Source of the DNA: CAZZDA01 sp964652585 | GTDB lineage: Bacteria; Patescibacteriota; Patescibacteriia; UBA1544 | NCBI GenBank assembly: GCA_964652585.1 | Contig: CAZZDA010000003.1 | Span: forward strand, 1-46,453 | DNA length: 46,453 nt | Direction of reading: 5' to 3' | Part shown: piece by piece, positions 26,187 to 33,537 of the stretch | How the letters are laid out: each line of letters starts with the position of its first letter | Numbering within the stretch: position 1 is the first letter of the stretch | Notes under the pieces: model-generated | The model's input: the letters and a program-made list of their open reading frames with translations, nothing else | Told to the model about the DNA's origin: nothing | Databases searched by the model: none | Position numbers and translations under genes: made by a program

Positions 26187-27831
26187 TTTTTTATCTCCAA
26201 AACTTACGAGTAACGAAAAAAAACTTTGGACAATCGTCACCATAGCACTTATTTTTATTACCACCCTACCCATTCTTTACGCTTGGCTTACTACACCCCA
26301 AGAAAGCTATTTTGTCGGATTTGGTTCGCTTGCTCCGGGAGATGTAAGTCTCTATTTCTCCTACTTTGAGCAAGTCAAACAGGGACATATTTTATTCAAA
26401 GACCTTTATACAAGCGAAGTGCAAACACGAACACTTTTCATACCGTTTTTTGCTTTTTGGGGATTTATAGGCAAGATCTTGCACTTAAACAATCCTCTCC
26501 TCTACCAAGTAGCACGCATCACACACCTTATCGCATTTATGAGCGTATTAAGTTATGCGATTGCCTATTTTTTTCACGGAATGCGTAAGCGAACCATCGC
26601 GCTTTTTTTTACGCTGTTCGCTTCAGGTTTAGGTGGATATATCGCACCTTTTTTTGAGCAATTTTCGTATGACACGACCGGATACTACCACTGGCCAATG
26701 GATCTATGGGTTACGGAATCAAACACCTTTCTTACACTGTATCACAATCCGTTATATATTTTTTCGCTTACACTTTTATTATTGACATTTCTATACTTTC
26801 TTTTGGCAATTGAGACCAATCAAAAAAAATGGATGCTGTATGGCGGAATTACCGCGCTACTCCTCATACAAACACACCCCTATCACATGCCAACACTTGC
26901 TAGTATTATGTTTGTTTTTATAGTAATGAGAGCAATACAAAAACAGCAATTCCTTTGGCGGTATTGGAAAACGGCAACCGTCATGGCGCTTATCGCGCTT
27001 CCCGCCGCTCTCTACTGGATATTGCTCTTGCAATACGACTGGCTCCTTGCGAGCCGCATCAATCAGCAAGGAGGATACGTTACCGTATGGTGGCTGACAC
27101 TCATCAGTTATGGATTTCTTGTACCTCTCGCACTACTCGGGATCTTTTCACGCGCCACACGCAATAATACCCGCTGGTTATTTCTCATAGCATGGCTTGC
27201 CACCAGCAGCATACTTATTCATCTCAATTTTCTTCAACATCCACGCCGTTTAACGGAAGGCTTGCAAATTCCATTAACCTTTCTGGCAGTAGAAGGTTTA
27301 TTTATTCTCGCCACAAAAATAAAACAACACATTCATCACACATCCATGTGGCACACACTTTATCATATGCGACCCATACGATGGATCGCATTTTTACTGC
27401 TCTTTTGCTTTTCACAGCTTTTTGTTATTGCAAATGACATAGCACTTGCCGTTAATCACGATCCGCGCCTCTACAGACCACAAGGAGAGTTTGCAGCGAT
27501 GCAATGGCTCAAAAATAACACCGCTGAAAACGCTGTTATTTTCAGCAATGTTATAAATGGCAATCTCATTCCGGGAATAACCGGACGAACCGTCTACGCG
27601 GGTCATTCATCTGAGACTGCGTTTTGGGAAACAAAAATAACGCGCATTGCTTTATGGTATGATGTCACGCAAGACTTTGAAAAAAAATATCAATTTTTGA
27701 CACAGAACAACATTATGTACGTGTGGTACAGCGATTTTGAAAAAATGTTAGGAGACTTTGACCCCCGCTCCTTACCACAACTGGGAGAAGTGTTTTCAAA
27801 TAATGAGGTTACTATTTTTGAAGTTCGTTGA
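26179..27831 (+). CDS. Polytopic membrane protein, probable GT-C type
   Basis: 550 residues with about eleven helices. After the first helix the loop FVGFGSLAPGDVSLYFSYFEQV places an Asp at 55 as in GT-C enzymes; a large loop with HWPMDLWVTESNTFLTLYHNPLY follows. The soluble C-terminal region contains AMQWLKNNTAENAVIFSNV and ends in a small domain. This layout occurs in many unannotated membrane glycosyltransferases. Last gene of the plus block; its 3' end overlaps the converging DUF2079 gene by 20 nt, with no terminator hairpin seen between them. Confidence 0.7.
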   Translation: MYNFLSPKLTSNEKKLWTIVTIALIFITTLPILYAWLTTPQESYFVGFGSLAPGDVSLYFSYFEQVKQGHILFKDLYTSEVQTRTLFIPFFAFWGFIGKILHLNNPLLYQVARITHLIAFMSVLSYAIAYFFHGMRKRTIALFFTLFASGLGGYIAPFFEQFSYDTTGYYHWPMDLWVTESNTFLTLYHNPLYIFSLTLLLLTFLYFLLAIETNQKKWMLYGGITALLLIQTHPYHMPTLASIMFVFIVMRAIQKQQFLWRYWKTATVMALIALPAALYWILLLQYDWLLASRINQQGGYVTVWWLTLISYGFLVPLALLGIFSRATRNNTRWLFLIAWLATSSILIHLNFLQHPRRLTEGLQIPLTFLAVEGLFILATKIKQHIHHTSMWHTLYHMRPIRWIAFLLLFCFSQLFVIANDIALAVNHDPRLYRPQGEFAAMQWLKNNTAENAVIFSNVINGNLIPGITGRTVYAGHSSETAFWETKITRIALWYDVTQDFEKKYQFLTQNNIMYVWYSDFEKMLGDFDPRSLPQLGEVFSNNEVTIFEVR

Positions 27832-30004
27832 GCAGTGTACGTATCTCCCCGCTAAAAGGTTTACCAAAAGGTGCTCCCGGAACAACGACAGGCTGTGTGT
27901 TGAGTAAGTTTTTCAGAACCGCTCCATACACTGCAAAACGCATCGGCGTTATTTCCAGTATATGCACCATGTCACGCAGGTTTTGTGGAACAGTCAAGAC
28001 CGCTGTATTGATAAAGACCTCCGGTCTGTCATTACGAAGTCCAAAGGGTATACCATACCGGTGCGCGCTTAATAATGATTCTTGAAGCGTGTTCCCCTCC
28101 TCATCCAAAAGACGAACACGCCACGCGAACGGATCAATAACCTTTACGTTTTTTTGTATATTCATATACAATGGCAGTACTATACTATCTTCTTCCGACA
28201 GTGCTTGTGTATCAATATTCGTATCAAGGGTGATACTCAGAATCGTAAGCGCTTCCGATCGTGCGGATCGTACTATTTTTTTCTCATCAGAGATCGCTAT
28301 ATTTTCCATAGGCAATACTACAGCACCCCTCTTTTGTAAAAGATAGCTCGTTCCCGCATTACCATTCTCCACGAGCGAAAAATACGCAAGCTGCTCATGA
28401 AATAAGGTCATGCGCTCTTGGACAGACTGCGTAAGAGAGTCATGCGGCTGTGTGTTGGAAAAATAGTCAAAGGTATCTTGGGTATTCCAGAGGATCAGTT
28501 TTGTTTCATGGGGCAGTACGTAGGGTTCTACGCCAAATTGAAAAGACTGCTGCCATACGTAATGGAGTGATGAGAGCTGCTTACGTGATGAAAGATGTGG
28601 AAGATACGCGTATGATGCTGCTGCCGCTGTATTTCGCGGTATGCGTTCTAAAAGTTGCCACGCGGCTTCTAGAGGTATGGTTGTTGTTGGCGGAGAAAGT
28701 ATAGCGCGCGTAAATGGAACAAACGGTCCTACCGCAATAGCCATATAGAACACCCCCACAAAAACAAAGAAGAGCGGGAATTGTTTTCCAAGATACAAAA
28801 ACATCTCCCAAAAATATGCAGTAGAGCGCAATACTAATTTCTTCCAGCGCGGAATATTCACAAGAACATAGGCAAGACCGGCAGATCCTGCGATAAAGAG
28901 CGCGGGTAAGAACAAAAGTCCGTGATGCGTTTGCAATATCAACAAACCTCCTCCCGTAGAAAGCACTACTATTTTGAGGAAGGTGGGAAGCACGAGAATA
29001 AGGTAGCGGGAACGAAAAAGAGGCAACATACCTATAGTAAGTAAGAGCACAAGAGTCATGGCACTATTGCCCAAGGAGAAAAAATGTACTACAAATTCCA
29101 AAAAGGTTGTATCGCTCGTCCAAGCATAGTAGTGCCAAAACGCATACCCTCCACTGGGGCGAAAGGCGTTAATTCCCCAACCGGCTACTATAAACCACAC
29201 ACTACTTACCACAATAGGAAGGATGCCAAAAACGATGGCTTTTTTCTTTGCGCGCCATAGGTGTTGGACACCCTCTTGGGCGTCCGACACCTGCGAAGCT
29301 TGGCGCGCAAAGAAATACCACACTTCTTTCAAAAATCCTTTATCTCCCAAATGCAATTTCGCATATATGAGATACTTCTCAAAAAAATACAGTACGCCAA
29401 ACATACTCACGACAAGAGAAACATCCTCCCGAACTAAGAGACTTGCTAAAGCAAAAAAAAGAAATAGCACTATTTGTTTTTTGAGAAAAAAATACCCTGT
29501 CCATAAGAGCAAAGGTACCGCAAACACCAGCATATGAAATTCAAAAAGGTTTGAATTTTGAACGACGGGATTGAGAAGATACACACCTGCCATAACAAGC
29601 GCCCATGTATTTTTATGCGGTATTTTTTTTAAAAAATACTCCGCGATGCGATACACCGGATATGCACCGATTGCAAGAGCAACTGTCTGCAAAAAGAGAA
29701 GAACAAACGGGTAATAAAGCGCATTACTGACAAACTGCGCCGCAAAACCATACACCGGCACCAGAAAAGGAATAAGAAGCGACCAATGATCTCCAAGATA
29801 CGAATGCCCCTGTATGGAGCTTTCAAACCATCTCCCCTCGCTTGCATTCCAAAATACTTGATTAAAGATCGCCAGATCAATGCCATCATAAAGAAAGTGC
29901 GTGTATTTCCAAAAAGAAAAAAGAGAGAAGACTGCAATGTACAAAAAAACAGCTCCCCAAAGAATTTTTTTAGTATGGTTATTGCAAAATGTAAGAATAC
30001 TCAT
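27812..30004 (-). CDS. DUF2079 membrane protein with palindromic insert
   Basis: 730 residues. The N-terminal region has YDGIDLAIFNQVFW (39-52), GDHWSLLIPFLVPVYG (71-86) and about nine helices, matching DUF2079, a GT-C-like family of unknown reaction. A long soluble C-terminus (about 430-730) follows. Codons 230-254 (FFARQ...LWRAKKK) are encoded by a 73-bp cruciform (29243-29315) that keeps the frame open; it falls in a basic cytoplasmic loop between helices, where an insertion would be tolerated. Transcribed towards the plus block, overlapping its last gene by 20 nt. Promoter at 30020-30047. Confidence 0.82.
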   Translation of the reverse strand: MSILTFCNNHTKKILWGAVFLYIAVFSLFSFWKYTHFLYDGIDLAIFNQVFWNASEGRWFESSIQGHSYLGDHWSLLIPFLVPVYGFAAQFVSNALYYPFVLLFLQTVALAIGAYPVYRIAEYFLKKIPHKNTWALVMAGVYLLNPVVQNSNLFEFHMLVFAVPLLLWTGYFFLKKQIVLFLFFALASLLVREDVSLVVSMFGVLYFFEKYLIYAKLHLGDKGFLKEVWYFFARQASQVSDAQEGVQHLWRAKKKAIVFGILPIVVSSVWFIVAGWGINAFRPSGGYAFWHYYAWTSDTTFLEFVVHFFSLGNSAMTLVLLLTIGMLPLFRSRYLILVLPTFLKIVVLSTGGGLLILQTHHGLLFLPALFIAGSAGLAYVLVNIPRWKKLVLRSTAYFWEMFLYLGKQFPLFFVFVGVFYMAIAVGPFVPFTRAILSPPTTTIPLEAAWQLLERIPRNTAAAASYAYLPHLSSRKQLSSLHYVWQQSFQFGVEPYVLPHETKLILWNTQDTFDYFSNTQPHDSLTQSVQERMTLFHEQLAYFSLVENGNAGTSYLLQKRGAVVLPMENIAISDEKKIVRSARSEALTILSITLDTNIDTQALSEEDSIVLPLYMNIQKNVKVIDPFAWRVRLLDEEGNTLQESLLSAHRYGIPFGLRNDRPEVFINTAVLTVPQNLRDMVHILEITPMRFAVYGAVLKNLLNTQPVVVPGAPFGKPFSGEIRTLLNELQK
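29243..29315. repeat. Nested palindrome inside the DUF2079 gene
   Basis: Outer arms are a perfect 15-bp inverted repeat (29243-29257 / 29301-29315). Inside lies a second pair of 15-nt arms with two mismatches (29259-29273 / 29278-29292) around TCTT. Its centre resembles the hairpins at 5058-5092 and 30031-30061. The whole unit is translated in frame. Confidence 0.85.
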
Positions 30005-30019
30005 ACTTCGCGCAAAAAT

Positions 30020-30047
30020 ATTGTATTGAAGACACCCGATGTCTCAA
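30020..30047 (-). promoter_or_regulatory. Promoter of the DUF2079 gene
   Basis: Minus strand: -35 TTGAGA (30042-30047), 16-bp spacer, -10 TACAAT (30020-30025), 15 nt before the ATG. The -35 lies inside the loop and stem of the terminator-like hairpin behind the pilin gene. Confidence 0.5.
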
Positions 30048-30061
30048 GAGACGCCGGGTGT
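30031..30061 (-). terminator. Hairpin downstream of the first pilin gene
   Basis: 13-nt arms ACACCCGATGTCT / AGACGCCGGGTGT with two mismatched or wobble pairs and a 4-nt loop, 30 nt past the pilin stop on the minus strand. On the plus strand it is followed by TTTTAGTTTT. Homologous to the hairpin at 5058-5092. Confidence 0.55.
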
Positions 30062-30090
30062 TTTAGTTTTGCGTTGTGATACGTGATTAC

Positions 30091-30549
30091 TTAGGGAAGG
30101 ACATTCTTTTGAATCGCGTCAAAGATGAAGCTGGAGATAGTAAACGCGGCAATAACAATGACCAAGCCAATAGTTGAATTGATGAGGATCTTTCTTGCTT
30201 TACCAACTGTTTCATCATTCCCGCCCGCGGTCATCCATAAAAATCCCGCATAAATGATAAGGATAAGAAAAATAATTCCCAAAAATCCCAATATGACATT
30301 AATGATTCCTCCAATCTTGTCCGCAAGCTCTCCGGAATCAGTTACCGCAGTCTGTCCGTAGACGGTATTTCCCGTATCGCTTAAAATGGTTTCAGCCTCG
30401 CCTATGAACCCTGTTTGCGCGATAGTGGTAGGAGCAACACTAAATGTCATCACCGTAAATGAACCGGTAAATATAAGTGCTAAAAACATTAAAATGCTTT
30501 TGGAAACAACTGTACTTTCACGTAGTTTTTCTAAAGTTTTTTGTAGCAT
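30091..30549 (-). CDS. T4SS-type pilin (TrbC/VirB2-like), copy 1
   Basis: 152 residues. An N-terminal hydrophobic segment (about 19-45, ending IAQTG, possible cleavage) is followed by a variable linker and the family core: VILGFLGIIFLILIIYAGFL, then WMTAGGNDETVGKARKIL and a second helix to about 145. This core, with W-M-T-A-G-G-N between two helices, is the T4SS_pilin pattern widespread in CPR genomes. Such subunits may build a pilus or conjugation-like fibre; the channel and ATPase genes are not in this window. Driven by a divergent promoter at 30664-30692. Confidence 0.83.
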   Translation of the reverse strand: MLQKTLEKLRESTVVSKSILMFLALIFTGSFTVMTFSVAPTTIAQTGFIGEAETILSDTGNTVYGQTAVTDSGELADKIGGIINVILGFLGIIFLILIIYAGFLWMTAGGNDETVGKARKILINSTIGLVIVIAAFTISSFIFDAIQKNVLP

Positions 30550-30557
30550 AGCACAAC

Positions 30558-30627
30558 GTCATTCCACACCCGATGCGGAATCCATAAAGAACATGCAATA
30601 TGAATTCCCGCCTTCGCGGGAATGACA
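30558..30627. repeat. REP-like repeat (TCATTCC type), copy 1
   Basis: Begins GTCATTCC and ends GGGAATGACA. Inside is a perfect 8-bp hairpin ATTCCCGC / GCGGGAAT (30604-30623). It occupies the 5' leader of the first pilin gene. Confidence 0.75.
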
Positions 30628-30663
30628 GGTTATTTAAAGGTATAGAGCAAATATCTTATCCAC

Positions 30664-30692
30664 AGTATAGCATACTGTTGAAAAGTTGACAA
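30664..30692 (-). promoter_or_regulatory. Promoter of pilin copy 1
   Basis: Minus strand: -35 TTGTCA (30687-30692), 17-bp spacer, extended -10 TGCTATACT with hexamer 30664-30669. It shares its -35 bases with the divergent plus promoter. The leader of about 110 nt contains a REP-like hairpin. Confidence 0.7.
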
Positions 30693-30714
30693 ATATTGAT
30701 AGTTTTGGTATATT
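30686..30714 (+). promoter_or_regulatory. Promoter of the lipoprotein gene
   Basis: Plus strand: consensus -35 TTGACA (30686-30691), 17-bp spacer, -10 TATATT (30709-30714). Start expected near 30721, giving a leader of about 170 nt that carries the second REP-like repeat. Back to back with the pilin promoter. Confidence 0.7.
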
Positions 30715-30745
30715 ACCGTGTCAATTGATCTTTGAAAAAACATCT

Positions 30746-30837
30746 TGTCATTCCGCACTTGATGCGGAATCCATCCATGTATTTGTATAGATTCCCGCCG
30801 CAATTTATCCCGTACTTGATACGGGGCGGGAATGACA
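30746..30837. repeat. REP-like repeat (TCATTCC type), copy 2
   Basis: Starts TGTCATTCCGC, ends GGGAATGACA, with an inner pair ATTCCGC.../GCGGAAT at the left. Same class as 30558-30627; the two flank the divergent promoter pair. Confidence 0.75.
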
Positions 30838-30892
30838 ACCTCATCGTTCCAACTTCTTTGCCCACAACCCCTGCCTAAAAAGGAGATTCACC

Positions 30893-31426
30893 ATGAAGAA
30901 ACTGTTGATCGTCACCACCACACTGTCCGCAATTCTACTTACTTCTGCTTGTTCTGTTGGTCCGCGGTATGTCAACCGAACCGTTGTCCACACGGACAAG
31001 GAAACCGGCGATGTCTTTACCGATACACAGAGAGGATTTGTTATCCTTGACCCGTGGGAATCTACGCCAGATAGGGCTAAAGCAGGTCGTACCGCTGCGC
31101 TCACCTCTCCCGAGGTGGAGAGGATGTACATTGAGAATGATTTGCTGAGGTACGGAAAATTGCCGACAAGAAGTACGAGATTCGTTGGTACACTCAGCAA
31201 CACAAGTAGTGAGGACGGCACTGTTGAAATACAACTGACCAATGCACTCACCGGCAAACCATTTCCCGTTGAAAGTCTCAGTAGAGGTGAAGAGAAACGG
31301 GTCTCCGTTCCAGGAGGTAATTACAATGGTAGGTGCAGAGAAAAAGGACGCTCTACCTGGAGCCAGCCCTTTGATATTCCAGTACACAAACATGGTTGGT
31401 GGGGAGAATGCCACCTCACCGATTAA
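30893..31426 (+). CDS. Small lipoprotein of unknown function
   Basis: 177 residues. Classical lipoprotein signal: MKKLL, a hydrophobic core and lipobox LTSAC with Cys20. The mature part begins with a flexible region (TDKETGDVFTDTQRG), then a beta-rich segment with FVGTLSNTSSEDGTVEIQLTN that could form an Ig-like fold, and ends with three Cys (one in GRCREK, one in WGECHLTD). No family recognised. The ribosome-binding site AAGGAG stands 8-9 nt before the ATG. It is transcribed against the pilin genes on both sides, between two REP repeats and a good terminator, so it looks like an independent insertion. Confidence 0.75.
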   Translation: MKKLLIVTTTLSAILLTSACSVGPRYVNRTVVHTDKETGDVFTDTQRGFVILDPWESTPDRAKAGRTAALTSPEVERMYIENDLLRYGKLPTRSTRFVGTLSNTSSEDGTVEIQLTNALTGKPFPVESLSRGEEKRVSVPGGNYNGRCREKGRSTWSQPFDIPVHKHGWWGECHLTD

Positions 31427-31437
31427 GACCTACCTAT

Positions 31438-31467
31438 AACTTGCAACGCCACGTTGCAAGTTTTTTT
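31438..31467 (+). terminator. Terminator of the lipoprotein gene
   Basis: Stem AACTTGCAACG / CGTTGCAAGTT with a 3-nt loop, followed by TTTTTTTA. It ends 3 nt before the stop codon of the converging pilin gene and may work in both directions. Confidence 0.88.
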
Positions 31468-31469
31468 AT

Positions 31470-31943
31470 TTAATCAGGAGGAGCACCGCCACTACCATCT
31501 GCTCCCGAACCCCCAACCGCATTGCCCAAAACATTAAAAATAAATGCACTTAATGTGAACGCGACAATGACAATAACGAGCCCAATAGTTGCCATTTGAA
31601 GCACATTGCGAGCCTTTGTCACCTGCTCCTCTTTGCCCGCGGCCGTCATCCATAAAATACCGCCATAAATGATAAGAATGAGAAACACCACGCCCAGTAA
31701 GCTTAAAAAACCTTTCAGTATCGCACCAACACGTTGCGCGAGATCGGTACTTGAATCAGTATTTTCCGTATCAAATCCGGCACCTGTGCCAAGTAATTGT
31801 AAAAAACTTCCTTGACCTGTCGCTCCTTTAAGATCTTTTTTAGCAGGAGTCGTTTCTATAGCAAATGCCGCGCCTGTAGACAGCAATAAACCGGAAGCAA
31901 CAGCTATACACACTATATATTGTATGAAACGATTCATGGTCAT
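31470..31943 (-). CDS. T4SS-type pilin, copy 2
   Basis: 157 residues from the ATG at 31943 (a TTG at 31955 would overlap the upstream stop). Signal-like hydrophobic segment with a cleavage-like ATGAAFA, linker, then FLSLLGVVFLILIIYGGILW, MTAAGKEEQVTKARNVL and a second helix ending FIFNVLGNAVG. The tail is Gly-rich and acidic (GGSGADGSGGAPPD), not seen in the other copies. It follows copy 3 by 4 nt, so both are one operon transcribed from the promoter at 32409. Confidence 0.83.
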   Translation of the reverse strand: MTMNRFIQYIVCIAVASGLLLSTGAAFAIETTPAKKDLKGATGQGSFLQLLGTGAGFDTENTDSSTDLAQRVGAILKGFLSLLGVVFLILIIYGGILWMTAAGKEEQVTKARNVLQMATIGLVIVIVAFTLSAFIFNVLGNAVGGSGADGSGGAPPD

Positions 31944-31947
31944 AGAG

Positions 31948-32364
31948 TTACGCAACTGGTGACTTTGTTAATACATCAAAAATATAATTGGTAAGCGCAT
32001 AGGCGGAAAATACAACAATGGTCCCTGCCACTGCAGCACCAAGCACCATCCTTGCCTTACGCACTCGCTCGTCATTTCCGGCAGCCGTCATCCACATCAC
32101 TCCGCCGTAGATCATAAGAATCAGAAAAATACCACCTATAAGGAAAAGTACGGCACCTACAACTTTTCCAATGTAACCTGGAAGGTTTTTTCCTGTACCT
32201 TCTAACCCCCCTGTTTTAGCTGTTGCTTCCAACCCATACTCATCAGCAGCATACACACCCTGCACAACCGCAAAACCCGCTACACTAAATAGAAGGCAGA
32301 AAAGAAACATCCAAAGGATAAGCTTGGAATTTGAGTATGTAACTATTTGGAATTTATTTGTCAT
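31948..32364 (-). CDS. T4SS-type pilin, copy 3
   Basis: 138 residues from the ATG at 32364; the ATG at 32391 lies within a 20-bp palindrome and adds nine residues. Hydrophobic signal (about 17-38, ending VYAAD), linker with GLEGTGKNLPGYIGK, then VVGAVLFLIGGIFLILMIYG, VMWMTAAGNDERVRKARMVL and a last helix. The N-terminal 25 codons are translated from a low-complexity spacer built on AATTCCAA words, so the true N-terminus is uncertain. First gene of a two-pilin operon. Confidence 0.8.
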   Translation of the reverse strand: MTNKFQIVTYSNSKLILWMFLFCLLFSVAGFAVVQGVYAADEYGLEATAKTGGLEGTGKNLPGYIGKVVGAVLFLIGGIFLILMIYGGVMWMTAAGNDERVRKARMVLGAAVAGTIVVFSAYALTNYIFDVLTKSPVA

Positions 32365-32387
32365 TTGATGCTTGGAATTTGGAATTT

Positions 32388-32407
32388 CCATCAGCTAATG
32401 CTGATGG
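32388..32407. promoter_or_regulatory. Palindrome at the start of the pilin operon transcript
   Basis: Perfect 8-bp arms CCATCAGC / GCTGATGG around TAAT, starting 2 nt downstream of the -10 box. It could be an operator or an RNA 5' hairpin. Confidence 0.5.
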
Positions 32408-32408
32408 T

Positions 32409-32437
32409 AGTATAGCAAAAGCCATCTATTTGCACAA
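32409..32437 (-). promoter_or_regulatory. Promoter of pilin copies 3 and 2
   Basis: Minus strand: -35 TTGTGC (32432-32437), 17-bp spacer, extended -10 TGCTATACT with hexamer 32409-32414. Confidence 0.7.
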
Positions 32438-32454
32438 ATCACTTTGTACACAAA

Positions 32455-32482
32455 CAAGAGCCCCGATACTTCGGGGCTCTTG
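32455..32482 (-). terminator. Terminator of pilin copy 4
   Basis: 12-bp perfect stem (CAAGAGCCCCGA / TCGGGGCTCTTG) with loop TACT, followed on the minus strand by TTTGTG. It lies 28 nt beyond the stop. Confidence 0.85.
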
Positions 32483-32509
32483 TGAAGAGAGTTTTCTTGA
32501 GATTGCTCT

Positions 32510-32896
32510 TTAGCTGAATGTTGATGTGCTATCCGTTGCTGAAAGCATGCTGTTAATCACGAATATGATAAGTGCGTAAGAGGCAAAGATAATAACCAAA
32601 CCGATAAGTCCGGCTACAATGTAGCCGCGCCCTTGCGCTATTCTATCTTCATTACCTCCCGCGGTCATCCAGAAGAAGCCGCCTAAGAGCATGACGATCA
32701 ATGCAACAATGCCCAAGAAGCCCATGAGAATGTTCACAATGCTCATGATAGCACTTCTGAATTCTCTTGTACCAAAACCGAGTTGTCCACCATAAGAAAC
32801 ACCGAAATCAAATGTCTGCGCAAGAACCGGAGTTGCAGACATTACAAACAAGAATGCAAAGCCTGCAAGTATAATTGCTTTTTTTGAAAGTTTCAT
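32510..32896 (-). CDS. T4SS-type pilin, copy 4
   Basis: 128 residues from the ATG at 32896, which has a strong ribosome-binding site (GGAGGTGA) 5 nt upstream. Signal peptide MKLSKKAIILAGFAFLFVMS with cleavage after VLAQ-like residues near 25, a short mature N-terminus (TFDFGVSYGGQLGFGTREF), then helices around WMTAGGNEDRIAQGRGY. Its first 60 residues are identical to copy 5 and the DNA is identical over 180 bp, while the second half has drifted. A small, highly translated structural subunit is likely. It is separated from copy 5 by a terminator and probably has its own promoter. Confidence 0.87.
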   Translation of the reverse strand: MKLSKKAIILAGFAFLFVMSATPVLAQTFDFGVSYGGQLGFGTREFRSAIMSIVNILMGFLGIVALIVMLLGGFFWMTAGGNEDRIAQGRGYIVAGLIGLVIIFASYALIIFVINSMLSATDSTSTFS

Positions 32897-32912
32897 GATT
32901 TCACCTCCTTTC
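32733..32912. repeat. 180-bp identical repeat, copy A (pilin 4)
   Basis: By eye, base-for-base identical to 33249-33428 (offset 516). It spans the leader with its ribosome-binding site and about 55 codons. Identity stops sharply on both sides. Confidence 0.9.
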
Positions 32913-32961
32913 TTCATGTTCTTTTTTTGAACAATTGTGGCGTACAAACACCTGTGGGAAT

Positions 32962-32990
32962 AGTGTATCATACAAAAACAAGAGCCGCAA
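32962..32990 (-). promoter_or_regulatory. Possible promoter of pilin copy 4
   Basis: Minus strand: -10 TACACT (32962-32967) preceded by TGA, 17-bp spacer, -35 TTGCGG (32985-32990). The -35 lies inside the terminator stem of copy 5. Confidence 0.4.
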
Positions 32991-33002
32991 CCGCGGCTCT
33001 TG
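32979..33002 (-). terminator. Terminator of pilin copy 5
   Basis: 10-bp perfect stem (CAAGAGCCGC / GCGGCTCTTG), 4-nt loop, followed by TTTTTG on the minus strand, 24 nt past the stop. Confidence 0.87.
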
Positions 33003-33025
33003 TGTACTTCTCTATGAAGTAGTGA

Positions 33026-33412
33026 TTAGGTGAATGATGCACCGCTATCTGTTGCTTGAAGCATGCTATTGATCACGAAGATAATAAGTGCGTAAGAGGC
33101 AAAGATAATGACTAAACCGATAATACCGGCAACAATGTAACCTCGCGCACTGGCGATCTTATCTTCATTGCCACCTGCCGTCATCCAAGTAAAGCCACCC
33201 AAGAGTATTACCACTAACGCGATAATACCTAGGAATCCCATAAGAATATTCACAATGCTCATGATAGCACTTCTGAATTCTCTTGTACCAAAACCGAGTT
33301 GTCCACCATAAGAAACACCGAAATCAAATGTCTGCGCAAGAACCGGAGTTGCAGACATTACAAACAAGAATGCAAAGCCTGCAAGTATAATTGCTTTTTT
33401 TGAAAGTTTCAT
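33026..33412 (-). CDS. T4SS-type pilin, copy 5
   Basis: 128 residues, paralog of copy 4, with the same strong GGAGGTGA ribosome-binding site. Identical signal peptide and mature N-terminus up to NILMGFLGI, then ALVVILLGGFTW, MTAGGNEDKIASARGYIVAG and a final helix ending NSMLQATDSGASFT. Differences from copy 4 are confined to the second half. It has a near-consensus promoter (33468-33496) and its own terminator, so expression can be tuned apart from the other copies. Confidence 0.87.
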   Translation of the reverse strand: MKLSKKAIILAGFAFLFVMSATPVLAQTFDFGVSYGGQLGFGTREFRSAIMSIVNILMGFLGIIALVVILLGGFTWMTAGGNEDKIASARGYIVAGIIGLVIIFASYALIIFVINSMLQATDSGASFT

Positions 33413-33428
33413 GATTTCACCTCCTTTC
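33249..33428. repeat. 180-bp identical repeat, copy B (pilin 5)
   Basis: Direct-repeat partner of 32733-32912, covering the same leader and first half of the pilin gene. Confidence 0.9.
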
Positions 33429-33467
33429 CTTTTTTCTTTATGTATTCTTCCATATTCTGTATTCTAC

Positions 33468-33496
33468 ATTATACAAGAAAACACGACCTTTAACAA
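33468..33496 (-). promoter_or_regulatory. Promoter of pilin copy 5
   Basis: Minus strand: -35 TTGTTA (33491-33496), 17-bp spacer, consensus -10 TATAAT (33468-33473). Leader of about 50 nt. Confidence 0.7.
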
Positions 33497-33537
33497 ATTT
33501 GAGTTGTCCACAGTGAATTACAAAACTCAAATCACAC

